Positions 16,869-26,026 of a DNA stretch of 64,000 nucleotides are shown here, one piece after another (the first letter of the stretch is position 1; each line of letters begins with the position of its first letter). The DNA is from an uncultured Rhodospirillales bacterium (GTDB lineage Bacteria > Pseudomonadota > Alphaproteobacteria > CACIAM-22H2): contig CALANV010000010.1 of NCBI GenBank assembly GCA_937926175.1, forward strand, positions 1 through 64,000, given 5' to 3'. The position numbers and the translations under genes are program-made. The notes under the pieces are model-generated. The model was not told the DNA's origin. It was given only the letters and a program-made list of their open reading frames with translations, and searched no databases.

Positions 16869-18641
16869 ATGTCGAACGCGATACCCCCTGCCGAACAGTC
16901 CGGAGCCGAAGTCCTTTTGCGTGCGCTCAAGGACCAGGGTGTCGACGTTATTTTCGGCTATCCCGGCGGCGCGGTCCTGCCGATCTACGACGCGCTCTAC
17001 CAGCAGAATTCGATTCGCCACATTCTGGTGCGCCAGGAGGGCGGGGCCGTGCACGCGGCGGAGGGCTACGCGCGTTCGACCGGCAAGGTCGGCGTCGTGC
17101 TGGTGACCTCGGGACCGGGGGCTACGAATACCGTCACCGGGCTCACCGACGCACTGATGGATTCGGTGCCGATCATCTGCCTGACCGGGCAGGTCCCGAC
17201 GCATCTGATCGGCAATGACGCCTTCCAGGAGGCGGACACGACCGGCATCACGCGGCCGTGCACGAAACACAACTATCTGGTCAAGGACAGCTCGCAGCTC
17301 GCGCGCATCATCCACGAGGCCTTCCACGTCGCCCGCAGCGGCCGTCCGGGACCCGTCGTCATCGACCTGCCGAAGGACATCCTCATCAACAAGGCGCCCT
17401 ATGTCGCGCCAGAGGAGGTGCGGCACAAGAGCTACAATCCCCGCGTCAAGGCCGATCCGGACCGGATCGCCGAGGCCGTCGATCTGATCGCGAAGGCGAA
17501 GCGGCCGCTGTTCTACTGCGGCGGCGGCGTCATCAATTCGGGACCGCGGGCATCGGAACTGCTCACGCAGTTCGTCCGCATGACCGGCTTTCCGTGCACG
17601 CTGACGCTCATGGGGCTGGGCGCGTTTCCCGCATCCGATCCGCTGTTCCTCGGCATGGTCGGCATGCACGGGACCTACGAAGCGAACCTGGCGATGCACG
17701 GCTGCGACGTCATGATCGCGGTCGGCGCCCGGTTCGACGACCGCGTCACCGGCAAGCTCTCCGCGTTCTCGCCGAACTCGAAGAAGATTCACATCGACAT
17801 CGATCCGAGCTCGATCAACAAGAATGTTCACGTCAACGTTCCGATCGTGGGCGACGTCGCCCACGTGCTCGAGGACATCATCGCGCTCTGGAAGCGGCGC
17901 AACTGCAAGCCGGACGGGAAGGCGCTCAGCGAGTGGTGGGCGCAGATCGACCAATGGCGCGCGCGCGAGTGCCTGAAGTACCGGCAGGACGACAAGATCA
18001 TCAAGCCGCAATACGCCATCCAGCGGCTCTATGAACTGACGAAGGATCGCGACACCTACATCACGACCGAGGTCGGCCAGCATCAGATGTGGGCGGCGCA
18101 GTTCTACAAGTTCGAGAAGCCCAACCGCTGGATGACCTCGGGCGGGCTCGGCACGATGGGCTACGGCCTGCCAGCGGCCATGGGGGTGCAGATCGCGCAT
18201 CCGGATGCCCTCGTCATCGACATCGCCGGCGAGGCCTCGATCCTGATGAACATCCAGGAGCTGTCGACGATCGCCCAGTACCGGCTGCCGGTGAAGGCAT
18301 TCATCCTGAACAACCAGTACATGGGCATGGTACGGCAGTGGCAGGAGCTGCTGCACGGCGGCCGCTATTCGGAGTCCTACACCGCAGCGCTGCCCGACTT
18401 CGTCAAGCTCGCAGAGGCGTTCCACTGCGTCGGCCTGCGGGCGAGGACGGTCGCCGAACTCGACGACGTCATCAAGGAGATGATCGAGACCGACCGGCCG
18501 GTCGTCGCCGACATCGTCGTCGACGAGAAGGAGAACTGCTTCCCGATGATTCCGTCGGGGGCCGCGCACAACGAAATGCTGCTGGGGCCGGAGGACAAGG
18601 CCGCGAAGCCGACCTCGGAAGAGGGAATGGTCCTGGTCTAG
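16869..18641 (+). CDS. ilvB: Acetolactate synthase large subunit
   Basis: A 590-residue thiamine-diphosphate enzyme, catalytic subunit of the first common step in valine, leucine and isoleucine synthesis. N-terminal ThDP-binding landmarks include FGYPGGAVLPIYDAL and the catalytic glutamate in RQEGGAVHAAEGYAR. The central domain contains GARFDDRVTGKL, and the C-terminal ThDP domain has GDG-type GEASILMNIQELSTI with NNQYMGMVRQWQEL. ATG 16869 follows GAGGA; an upstream TTG is in frame but less likely. The small subunit gene follows after 93 bases. Confidence 0.96.
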   Translation: MSNAIPPAEQSGAEVLLRALKDQGVDVIFGYPGGAVLPIYDALYQQNSIRHILVRQEGGAVHAAEGYARSTGKVGVVLVTSGPGATNTVTGLTDALMDSVPIICLTGQVPTHLIGNDAFQEADTTGITRPCTKHNYLVKDSSQLARIIHEAFHVARSGRPGPVVIDLPKDILINKAPYVAPEEVRHKSYNPRVKADPDRIAEAVDLIAKAKRPLFYCGGGVINSGPRASELLTQFVRMTGFPCTLTLMGLGAFPASDPLFLGMVGMHGTYEANLAMHGCDVMIAVGARFDDRVTGKLSAFSPNSKKIHIDIDPSSINKNVHVNVPIVGDVAHVLEDIIALWKRRNCKPDGKALSEWWAQIDQWRARECLKYRQDDKIIKPQYAIQRLYELTKDRDTYITTEVGQHQMWAAQFYKFEKPNRWMTSGGLGTMGYGLPAAMGVQIAHPDALVIDIAGEASILMNIQELSTIAQYRLPVKAFILNNQYMGMVRQWQELLHGGRYSESYTAALPDFVKLAEAFHCVGLRARTVAELDDVIKEMIETDRPVVADIVVDEKENCFPMIPSGAAHNEMLLGPEDKAAKPTSEEGMVLV

Positions 18642-18734
18642 GTCTAGCGGTTTGTCCCGACGCATCTCCCGCGCGTCGGCGTCTTTCCGACGTCGTCGCT
18701 GCCGGCGGGAGTGCGACAAGAAAGAAGAACGAAC

Positions 18735-19244
18735 GTGAACGACAAGAACATCGAACGCCACACCATCGCCCTGCTGGTCGACAACGAACCGGGGGTGCTT
18801 GCCAGGGTCATCGGCCTTTTCTCCGGCCGGGGCTACAACATCGAAAGCCTGACCGTTGCCGAAACGGACCCGTACGAGAAGCTCTCGCGCATTACCGTGG
18901 TCACGACCGGCACGCCGATGGTCATCGAGCAGATCAAGGCGCAGCTTGATCGCCTCGTGCCCGTGCACAAGGTATCCGACCTGACGATGGTCGGGCCGCA
19001 CGTCGAGCGTGAGCTCGCCCTCGTCAAGGTCGCGGGGACCGGCGAGAAACGCGTTGAGTCGCTGCGCATCGCCGACATCTTCAGGGCCAAGGTGATCGAC
19101 TCCACGATCGGGTCGTTCGTTTTCGAGATCACCGGTTCCACCGAGAAGATCGACGCCTTCATCAAGCTGATGGAACCTTTGGGCCTGATCGAGGTCTCGC
19201 GCACCGGCGTCGTCGCCATTGCGCGCGGCGACAAGGGACTGTAA
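18735..19244 (+). CDS. ilvN: Acetolactate synthase small (regulatory) subunit
   Basis: A 169-residue regulatory subunit that confers feedback control by branched-chain amino acids. The N-terminal ACT domain reads HTIALLVDNEPGVLARVIGLFSGRGYNIESL, with the glycine-rich valine-binding surface; the C-terminal half has FRAKVIDSTIGSFVFEITG and EVSRTGVVAIARG. GTG 18735 is preferred because it gives the conserved start and follows AAGAAAGAAG; an upstream GTG at 18711 is only just after a GGGAG. It belongs to the ilv operon. Confidence 0.94.
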   Translation: MNDKNIERHTIALLVDNEPGVLARVIGLFSGRGYNIESLTVAETDPYEKLSRITVVTTGTPMVIEQIKAQLDRLVPVHKVSDLTMVGPHVERELALVKVAGTGEKRVESLRIADIFRAKVIDSTIGSFVFEITGSTEKIDAFIKLMEPLGLIEVSRTGVVAIARGDKGL

Positions 19245-19270
19245 GAGCGCGTCGAAAGAACGAGGCCCTT

Positions 19271-19894
19271 ATGGAGTTCGCTCTCGCGCTGGCCGGCATT
19301 TCGGCCGCGCACCTGCTCGCCGTGATGAGCCCCGGCCCGAGCTTTCTGGTCGTGGCGCGTATGGCGGCTGCGCACTCGCGCGGCGCCGGCTTGTTCGCGG
19401 CACTCGGCATGGCGGTCGGGGCGCTGACATGGGCGACGCTCGCGGCCCTCGGCCTCGGCGTGCTGTTCGCGCATTTCGACTGGCTCTATCTGGCCATGCG
19501 GGTCATGGGCGGCGCCTATCTCGTCTACATCGCGATCGCGATCTGGCGCGGTGCCGCACAGCCGCTGCCGGACGTTGTGGCGGCGGCTGGGGCGGTGCGC
19601 CATGTGCACGCGTTCCGGCACGCGCTCCTCACACAGCTTTCGAATCCGAAGGTGCTCGTCTTTTTCGGCAGCATCTTCGTGGCACTGCTGCCGGCGGATG
19701 CGCCGGTCTGGATGATCGCGGCGGCGCTCGCCATCGTCTTCGTCCAGGACTTTGCCTGGTACGGTCTGGTGGCCGTGTCATTCTCGCTCGCTGGGGCGCG
19801 CCGCCTCTATGGGCGTGCGAAGCTGTGGCTCGACCGCGTGACCGCCGGTTTCCTCGGCCTGCTCGGCGTGAAACTCGTCCTCGACGGCCGGTGA
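19271..19894 (+). CDS. LysE/RhtB-family amino acid exporter
   Basis: A 207-residue inner-membrane protein with about six hydrophobic segments. The family motif MSPGPSFLVVARMAAAHSRG lies near residues 19-38, with GGAYLVYIAIAIWRG and LTQLSNPKVLVFFGSIF further on, typical of LysE/RhtB efflux proteins. It sits 26 bases after ilvN and 41 before ilvC on the same strand, inside the branched-chain operon. Context suggests export of a branched-chain amino acid or a precursor, as an overflow valve; substrate is inference only. GAGG lies 7 bases before the ATG. Confidence 0.88.
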   Translation: MEFALALAGISAAHLLAVMSPGPSFLVVARMAAAHSRGAGLFAALGMAVGALTWATLAALGLGVLFAHFDWLYLAMRVMGGAYLVYIAIAIWRGAAQPLPDVVAAAGAVRHVHAFRHALLTQLSNPKVLVFFGSIFVALLPADAPVWMIAAALAIVFVQDFAWYGLVAVSFSLAGARRLYGRAKLWLDRVTAGFLGLLGVKLVLDGR

Positions 19895-19935
19895 TCCGCC
19901 CATCCCTTTCGTTCCCATACACCGCGGAGGAGTAA

Positions 19936-20955
19936 ATGCGCGTTTACTACGATCGTGATGCAGACGTGAACCTGATCAAGGGCAAGAAGGTCGCCGTGAT
20001 CGGGTTCGGCAGCCAGGGCCACGCCCACGCCCTCAACCTGCGCGACAGCGGCGTCAAGGAGATACTGATCGGCCTGCGTCCCGGTTCGGCCTCGGCGAAG
20101 AAGGCCGAGGCCTATGGATTCAAGGTGGCGACACCGGCCGAGGCCGCCAAATGGGCCGACGTCATGATGATCGTGACGCCCGACGAGCATCAGGCCGCGC
20201 TGTGGCGGGACGAGCTCAAAGACAACGTCAAGAAGGGCGCGGCGGTCGCGTTCGCGCACGGCTTCAACATCCACTTCAACCTCATCGAACCGCGTCCGGA
20301 TATGGACGTGTTCATGATCGCCCCGAAGGGACCCGGCCACACGGTCCGCTCGGAATATCAGCGCGGCGGCGGCGTGCCGTGTCTCGTCGCCGTGCATCAG
20401 AACGCATCGGGTAACGCGCTCGAGATCGCGCTTTCCTACGCCTCGGCGATCGGCGGCGGTCGCGCCGGCGTGATCGAGACGACGTTCAAGGAGGAGTGCG
20501 AGACCGACCTGTTCGGCGAACAGGCTGTCCTGTGCGGCGGGCTCTGCGCGCTGATCATGGCCGGCTACGAGACGCTGGTCGAGGCTGGCTACGCGCCGGA
20601 GATGGCCTATTTCGAGTGCCTGCACGAGGTGAAGCTGATCGTCGACCTGATCTACGAGGGCGGCCTTGCCAACATGCGCTACTCGATCTCCAACACGGCG
20701 GAGTTCGGCGACTACACGCGGGGACCGCGCGTGATCACGCCCGCCGTGAAGGAGGAGATGAAGAAGATCCTCGACGATATCCAGTCGGGCCGCTTCGCGC
20801 GGGAATGGGTCCTCGAGAACGCGGCCGGCCAGCCGAGCTTCAAGGCAATGCGCCGCAAGGCCGCCGAGCACGAGATCGAGAAGGTCGGCGAGAAGCTGCG
20901 CGCCATGATGCCCTGGATCGCCAAGAACAAGCTGGTCGACAAGGCCAAGAACTGA
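19936..20955 (+). CDS. ilvC: Ketol-acid reductoisomerase
   Basis: A 339-residue class I enzyme that isomerises and reduces acetolactate (or acetohydroxybutyrate) with NADPH. The Rossmann motif is GFGSQGHAHALNLRDSG near residue 25. Metal- and substrate-site stretches are PKGPGHTVRSEY, TFKEECETDLFGEQAVLCGG, ECLHEVKLIVDLIYEGG and MRYSISNTAEFGDY. A strong GGAGGAG ribosome site precedes the ATG. It is the last gene of the ilv operon and is closed by the terminator at 20974. Confidence 0.97.
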   Translation: MRVYYDRDADVNLIKGKKVAVIGFGSQGHAHALNLRDSGVKEILIGLRPGSASAKKAEAYGFKVATPAEAAKWADVMMIVTPDEHQAALWRDELKDNVKKGAAVAFAHGFNIHFNLIEPRPDMDVFMIAPKGPGHTVRSEYQRGGGVPCLVAVHQNASGNALEIALSYASAIGGGRAGVIETTFKEECETDLFGEQAVLCGGLCALIMAGYETLVEAGYAPEMAYFECLHEVKLIVDLIYEGGLANMRYSISNTAEFGDYTRGPRVITPAVKEEMKKILDDIQSGRFAREWVLENAAGQPSFKAMRRKAAEHEIEKVGEKLRAMMPWIAKNKLVDKAKN

Positions 20956-21787
20956 GGCAGATCCGAGGAACGGACGGGGCGGACATCGCGTCCGCCCCGT
21001 TTCGCATCGCCGGCAGCGCCCGGATCCGTCGCATTCATCGAAGTCCTCGAGACCCCGTTTGCTCAGGAGCGCGACGGCGTCCGCAGAACCCCCGAGCCCC
21101 CGATCGCGTCGGCAGGACGCGGGGGAAAGATCGTCGGCCGGAGCGCCGGCGCACCCGCTGCCCTTGTCCGGTCCACCTCAACCTGAAGTCGGGCACGCGC
21201 GGACGCGGCGCGGCATTGCCGGCGGTTGCACCGGTCCCGTCCGCCGGGGGCGGTCCGCCGAGGTCCCGTCGTCTCCCTTCCGGATTACGGCGCCGGTTAC
21301 GGGTTCGGACCCGGCGCCTGCCGGTTCGGGGCAACCGGGCATCAGCCGGCTGGGCGGGGTGGCGAAAACCGGTCCCGAAACGCGTAAATCCGGCCCTTCG
21401 CGACCTGCCGCCGGCCGACAAAATCATTGAAGACCCGGGGCCAACCAGCGTAGAAATCAGCAGTTAACCATTACCGCCTTATATTCGGGCGGCAATGGCG
21501 ACACGGACTCGCAACCGGGCTCGCCTTGTTTCGGAGGGATTTTTGACCACGAACGGCGACTTCGGCGGAACCACGCACGGGACGACCTTGGTAGAGGCCG
21601 TGCCGGTGCGGTCAATTCTGTCAAAGGTTGTGGGCGCGCGGGATGGCTCGCACACCGGGAGGGGGGCTCTGCGACTTAGCGGCCCCTGGACCTGAGCCAG
21701 CGTTTGATCCCGGTGACCGGGGTGCGCGGCCGTTCAGGGAAATTTGTTGAGCTCAGAGCAACAATTCGTCCGCCCAGGAGCAGATCC
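20956..21787. other. Long gap between ilvC and leuA
   Basis: About 830 bases without a convincing gene. It holds the ilvC terminator, then GC-rich sequence in which short ORFs on both strands lack recognisable features. Close to leuA are the palindrome CCCGGTGACCGGG (21709-21721) and the inverted repeat TTGTTG (21744-21749) with CAACAA (21759-21764), which could be regulatory. I found no leucine-rich leader peptide and no T-box features. Confidence 0.5.
20974..21003 (+). terminator. Terminator after ilvC
   Basis: ACGGGGCGGAC (20974-20984) pairs perfectly with GTCCGCCCCGT (20990-21000) around a 5-base loop, followed by TTTC. Confidence 0.8.
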
Positions 21788-23389
21788 ATGACGACCCAGA
21801 CCCGGCCCGAAGCCATCACCGACAAGAACCGCGTCATCATCTTCGACACGACGCTGCGCGACGGCGAGCAGGCGCCCGGCTGCTCGATGAACCTCGACGA
21901 GAAGCTGCGCGTGGCGAAGGCGCTCGAGGAAATGGGCGTCGACGTGATCGAGGCCGGGTTCCCGATCGCCTCCAACGGCGACTTCGAGGCAGTGCGCGCG
22001 ATCGCGCAGACCGTCCGCAACGCCACCGTGGCCGGGCTCGCGCGCGCGGGTCGCAAGGACATCGACCGTGCCTGGGAAGCCCTCAAGGGGGCGGCGCGGC
22101 CGCGCATCCATACGTTCATTTCGACCAGCCCGCTGCACATGAAATACAAGCTCCAGATGGAGCCGTCGGCGGTGCATCAGGCGGTCATCGACTCGGTCAG
22201 CTACGCGCGCAACCTGTGCAACGACGTGGAGTGGAGCCCCGAGGACGGCAGCCGCACCGAGCACGATTTCCTGTGCCGTTGCGTCGAAAGCGCGATCAAG
22301 GCGGGGGCCCGCACCATCAACATTCCCGACACGGTCGGTTACGCCGTGCCGGACGAGTTCGCGGCCCTGATCCAGATGCTGCTGAACCGGGTGCCCAACA
22401 TCGACAAGGCGATCATCTCGGTCCATTGCCACAACGACCTCGGGCTCGCCGTCGCCAACTCGCTGGCCGCGGTCAAGGCCGGCGCGCGCCAGGTCGAATG
22501 CACGATCAACGGGATCGGCGAGCGGGCCGGCAATGCCGCGCTCGAGGAGATCGTGATGGCGCTGCGGACGCGTCACGACTCGATGCCCTATACAACCGGC
22601 ATCAAGACCGAGCACATCACCAAGGTTTCGCGCCTGGTCTCTGCGATCACCGGGTTCCCGGTGCAGCCGAACAAGGCGATCGTCGGGGCCAATGCGTTCG
22701 CGCACGAGTCGGGCATTCACCAGGACGGCATGCTCAAGAATGCCCAGACCTACGAGATCATGACGCCGGAATCGGTCGGGCTGACCCGCTCGAAGCTGGT
22801 CATGGGCAAGCATTCGGGCCGCCACGCGTTCCGCGAGAAGCTGCGCGAGCTCGGGTTCGAGCTGGGCGACAATGCGATCGAAGACGCGTTCCGGCGCTTC
22901 AAGGATCTCGCCGACCGCAAGAAGGAAATCTACGACGAGGACATCATCGCCCTCGTCGACGACGAGGTCGTGCGCGCGAACGACCGCATCAAGTTCGTCT
23001 CGCTCCAGGTCGTCGCCGGCTCCAAGGGGCCGCAGCTCGCCGATCTGGAACTCGAAATCGACGGTCAGGTGCGCGACGTCCAGGCCCGCGGCAATGGGCC
23101 GGTCGATGCGACCTTTAATGCGATCAAGAAGCTCTTCCCGCACACGGCACGCCTGCAGCTCTATCAGGTGCACGCGGTGACTGCCGGTACCGACGCGCAG
23201 GCCGAAGTGACCGTACGTCTCGAGGAGAACGGGAAGACGGTGAACGGGCAGGGCGCCGATGCGGACACGCTGGTCGCATCCGCGCGGGCCTACGTGAACG
23301 CGCTGAACAAGCTTTTGGTGAAGCGCGCAAAGACGGCACCGGCGGGCGCGGCGGCGGACATGGTGGCGCCGGGGGCGGCGTCGGGATAA
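21788..23389 (+). CDS. leuA: 2-isopropylmalate synthase
   Basis: A 533-residue enzyme that condenses 2-oxoisovalerate with acetyl-CoA, the first committed step to leucine. The catalytic HMGL-like domain begins IIFDTTLRDGEQAPGCSM and includes GFPIASNGDF, NIPDTVGYAVPDEF and metal ligands in HCHNDLGLAVANS. HESGIHQDG and GKHSGRHAF mark the linker. The C-terminal regulatory domain (about 390-515) would bind leucine. ATG 21788 follows AGGAG at 21775-21779. It is monocistronic or leads into the mre cluster after 130 bases. Confidence 0.96.
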   Translation: MTTQTRPEAITDKNRVIIFDTTLRDGEQAPGCSMNLDEKLRVAKALEEMGVDVIEAGFPIASNGDFEAVRAIAQTVRNATVAGLARAGRKDIDRAWEALKGAARPRIHTFISTSPLHMKYKLQMEPSAVHQAVIDSVSYARNLCNDVEWSPEDGSRTEHDFLCRCVESAIKAGARTINIPDTVGYAVPDEFAALIQMLLNRVPNIDKAIISVHCHNDLGLAVANSLAAVKAGARQVECTINGIGERAGNAALEEIVMALRTRHDSMPYTTGIKTEHITKVSRLVSAITGFPVQPNKAIVGANAFAHESGIHQDGMLKNAQTYEIMTPESVGLTRSKLVMGKHSGRHAFREKLRELGFELGDNAIEDAFRRFKDLADRKKEIYDEDIIALVDDEVVRANDRIKFVSLQVVAGSKGPQLADLELEIDGQVRDVQARGNGPVDATFNAIKKLFPHTARLQLYQVHAVTAGTDAQAEVTVRLEENGKTVNGQGADADTLVASARAYVNALNKLLVKRAKTAPAGAAADMVAPGAASG

Positions 23390-23425
23390 GCCGGCGCGCC
23401 GCTGCGACGGGGCTGGGTGGTTCGA

Positions 23426-23493
23426 GGCGCCGGCCGGCGCCGATGGACCGGAGCGGACAGGCGGCGCCACGGGTGAAGGCCTCGTGGCGCCGC
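23426..23493. promoter_or_regulatory. Palindrome and hairpin upstream of mreB
   Basis: A perfect 16-bp palindrome GGCGCCGGCCGGCGCC (23426-23441) is followed by a perfect 11-bp hairpin GCGGCGCCACG (23461-23471) and CGTGGCGCCGC (23483-23493). No T run follows, so the hairpin may be a 5' leader structure of mreB or a weak terminator of leuA. Confidence 0.45.
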
Positions 23494-23519
23494 GAACTTG
23501 GAGGGGTTTCGGAACTTAT

Positions 23520-24560
23520 ATGCTTTCAAGACTTCTAGGCATGCTCTCGGCCGACATGGCGATCGACCTGGGGACCGCCAATACCCTGGTCTACGTCAAA
23601 GGCCGCGGCATCGTGCTCAACGAACCCTCGGTGGTCGCCATTGCCGAGGTGAAGGGCAAGAAACAGGTGCTGGCCGTCGGCGACGAAGCGAAGATGATGC
23701 TGGGCCGCACGCCGGGCAACATCACCGCGATCCGACCCTTGCGCGACGGCGTCATCGCCGACTTCGAAGTCGCGGAGGAGATGATCAAGCACTTCATCCG
23801 CAAGGTGCACAACCGCCGCAGCTTCGCGAGCCCGCAGATCATCGTCTGCGTGCCGTCGGGCTCGACCGCGGTCGAGCGCCGCGCCATTCAGGAATCCGCC
23901 GAGAGCGCCGGCGCGCGCCGCGTGTTCCTGATCGAGGAGCCGATGGCTGCCGCCATCGGTGCGGGATTGCCGGTGACCGAGCCGACGGGATCGATGGTCG
24001 TCGACATCGGCGGCGGCACGACCGAGGTCGCCGTGCTGTCGCTCGGCGGCATCGTCTATTCGAAATCGGTCCGCGTCGGCGGCGACAAGATGGACGAGGC
24101 CATTATCGCCTATATCCGTCGCAACCATAACCTGCTCGTCGGCGAGTCCTCGGCCGAGCGGATCAAGAAGGAGATCGGCTCCGCCTGTCCGCCTGAGGAC
24201 GGCGAAGGCCGCCTCATGGAGATCAAGGGCCGCGACCTGATGAACGGCGTGCCGAAGGAACTCGTGATCAGCGAGCGGCAGATCGCCGAAAGCCTCGCGG
24301 AACCGGTCAGCGCGATCGTCGAGGCGGTCAAGGTCGCCCTCGAACACACCGCGCCCGAGCTTGCGGCCGACATCGTCGACAAGGGCATCGTGCTGACGGG
24401 CGGCGGTGCGCTTCTCGGCAATCTCGACTTCGTGCTCCGGCATTCCACGGGACTGCCGGTCTCGGTCGCCGACGATCCGTTGTCGTGCGTCGCGCTCGGG
24501 ACAGGCCGCTGCCTGGAAGAGATGAAGACGCTGCGCAACGTGCTGATCTCGATGTACTGA
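23520..24560 (+). CDS. mreB: Rod-shape actin homologue MreB
   Basis: A 346-residue bacterial actin that polymerises on the inner membrane and directs lateral wall synthesis with MreC, MreD, PBP2 and RodA. The N-terminal amphipathic helix and phosphate-1 loop read MLSRLLGMLSADMAIDLGTANT. Later motifs are EEPMAAAIGAGLPV, VVDIGGGTTEVAVLS and VLTGGGALLGNLD. ATG 23520 gives the conserved start of alphaproteobacterial MreB and has GGAGGGG 13 bases upstream. It is the first gene of the five-gene elongation cluster. Confidence 0.97.
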   Translation: MLSRLLGMLSADMAIDLGTANTLVYVKGRGIVLNEPSVVAIAEVKGKKQVLAVGDEAKMMLGRTPGNITAIRPLRDGVIADFEVAEEMIKHFIRKVHNRRSFASPQIIVCVPSGSTAVERRAIQESAESAGARRVFLIEEPMAAAIGAGLPVTEPTGSMVVDIGGGTTEVAVLSLGGIVYSKSVRVGGDKMDEAIIAYIRRNHNLLVGESSAERIKKEIGSACPPEDGEGRLMEIKGRDLMNGVPKELVISERQIAESLAEPVSAIVEAVKVALEHTAPELAADIVDKGIVLTGGGALLGNLDFVLRHSTGLPVSVADDPLSCVALGTGRCLEEMKTLRNVLISMY

Positions 24561-24623
24561 GCGCCGGGGTCCGTGATCGGCGCCGGATTGCCTTGAGAGG
24601 GGGACGGGGCAGGGAATGCAACC

Positions 24624-25505
24624 ATGAAGCGGCCGGGAACGGTGCTGCGCCTTGCGGCGCCACTCAAGGTCTTCGCGCAGCGCTTCGCTTTTCTCGGCCT
24701 CGTTGCGATCGCGGTCGGGCTCATGGTGCTCGGCAAGGCGGAGGCGCCGCTCGTCGAGCGCGTGCGCATGATCGTCGTGGACGCGGTCGTGCCGATTCTC
24801 GACGCCGTCGCCCGTCCGGTCGCTACGGTCGCGCATGTCAGCGAACGGATTCGCGAGATCCTCGACCTGCATGCCGAGAACGTGCGGCTGCGCGAGGAGA
24901 ACAGGCATCTGCTGCAGTGGCAGGCGGTGGCGCGCAAACTCGAGGCGGAGAACCGGTCCTTAAGGGAACTCCTGCGCTTCACGCCCGATCCGACCGCCAC
25001 GTTCGTCTCGGCCCGGGTCGTGGGCAACGCCGGCGGCTCGTTTCTCCGCGCCGTGCTGGTCACGGCCGGCAGCCGTGACGGTGTGACCAAGGGGCAGGTT
25101 GCGGTCACCGGCGACGGCGTTGCCGGCCGCGTGACCGAGGTCGGGGAGCGCTCGGCGCGGATCCTGCTCATCACCGACATCAACAGCCACGTACCGGTCC
25201 TCCTGGAAAGTTCGCGCGATCGCGCCATTCTCGTCGGCGACAATTCCGACCGCCCCAAGCTCGTGTTCCTGCCCGCGAATGCGCGTCCGCAGATCGGCGA
25301 GCGCGTCGTCACCTCGGGGCATGGCGGCGTGTTCCCGCCGGGTCTGCCGGTTGGCATTGTCGTCGCAACCGGCGAGGCGGGCGTGCGCGTCCGGCCGTTC
25401 GTCGACTTCGACCGTCTCGAGCACGTGCGCCTGATCGATTACGGGCTCGACGGCACGCTGCCGATGGCAGCCCCCGGGCCGACATCGCGCCGGGGCGCGA
25501 AATGA
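24624..25505 (+). CDS. mreC: Rod-shape-determining protein MreC
   Basis: A 293-residue periplasmic scaffold of the elongasome. One transmembrane helix (about 20-38) is followed by a coiled coil (about 70-112, RIREILDLHAENVRLREENRH) and the beta-rich MreC domain with VVGNAGGSFLRAVLVTAGSRDGV and RVTEVGERSARILLITDINSHVPV. The C-terminal tail is short and proline-rich. The stop overlaps mreD's ATG (ATGA at 25502-25505), so the two are co-translated. Confidence 0.95.
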   Translation: MKRPGTVLRLAAPLKVFAQRFAFLGLVAIAVGLMVLGKAEAPLVERVRMIVVDAVVPILDAVARPVATVAHVSERIREILDLHAENVRLREENRHLLQWQAVARKLEAENRSLRELLRFTPDPTATFVSARVVGNAGGSFLRAVLVTAGSRDGVTKGQVAVTGDGVAGRVTEVGERSARILLITDINSHVPVLLESSRDRAILVGDNSDRPKLVFLPANARPQIGERVVTSGHGGVFPPGLPVGIVVATGEAGVRVRPFVDFDRLEHVRLIDYGLDGTLPMAAPGPTSRRGAK

Positions 25506-26026
25506 CGCCGACGTTCCTGCAGCGGCTCGACCTTTCAATTCGCCAGTCGGCGCCGGTTGCCATCACGCTGCTGGTCGCCATTCTGATGGTCGTGCCGTTG
25601 CCGCTGCCGGGCTACATGGAGCTGGCGCCCGATCTCGTCCTGATCGCCGTGTTCTATTGGACCGTCCATCGCCCGGACCTCATGCGCGCATGGGCCGTAT
25701 TCCTGATCGGTCTTCTCCAGGACATTCTCGGCGGCGGGCCGCTCGGCCTCATCGCGCTCGTCCTCATCCTGGTTCACGCGGCAATCATCAACCAGCACAA
25801 GGCGTTTCGCGGCAAGAGCTTCGGACTGATCTGGGCCGGTTTCATGCTGATTGCGCCGGGTGCGCATATCGTGGCCGCGGTCCTTGCGTTCATCGTCGCC
25901 GATGCCCACATCGAGCCGTCGACGTTCGGGGTCAGGCTGGTGCTGACGGTCGCCGCATATCCGGCGATGGCATGGCTGCTCGGTCGCGCGCAGCGCGCCT
26001 TTCTGGCGAGTACGGCGGACGAATGA
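25502..26026 (+). CDS. mreD: Rod-shape-determining protein MreD
   Basis: A 174-residue inner-membrane protein with about five hydrophobic segments, including PVAITLLVAILMVVPLPLPG and LIGLLQDILGGGPLGLIAL, the latter typical of MreD. It bridges MreC to the cytoplasmic and membrane parts of the elongasome. It overlaps mreC at its start and mrdA at its end (ATGA in both cases). Confidence 0.93.
   Translation: MTPTFLQRLDLSIRQSAPVAITLLVAILMVVPLPLPGYMELAPDLVLIAVFYWTVHRPDLMRAWAVFLIGLLQDILGGGPLGLIALVLILVHAAIINQHKAFRGKSFGLIWAGFMLIAPGAHIVAAVLAFIVADAHIEPSTFGVRLVLTVAAYPAMAWLLGRAQRAFLASTADE

Noticed and set aside
21035..21427. 130-residue minus-strand frame in the ilvC-leuA gap
   Set aside because: Arg/Pro/Gly-rich composition typical of chance frames in GC-rich DNA; no ribosome site or domain.
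21495..21695. 66-residue frame before leuA as a leader peptide
   Set aside because: It has no leucine run and no attenuator-like structure close by.
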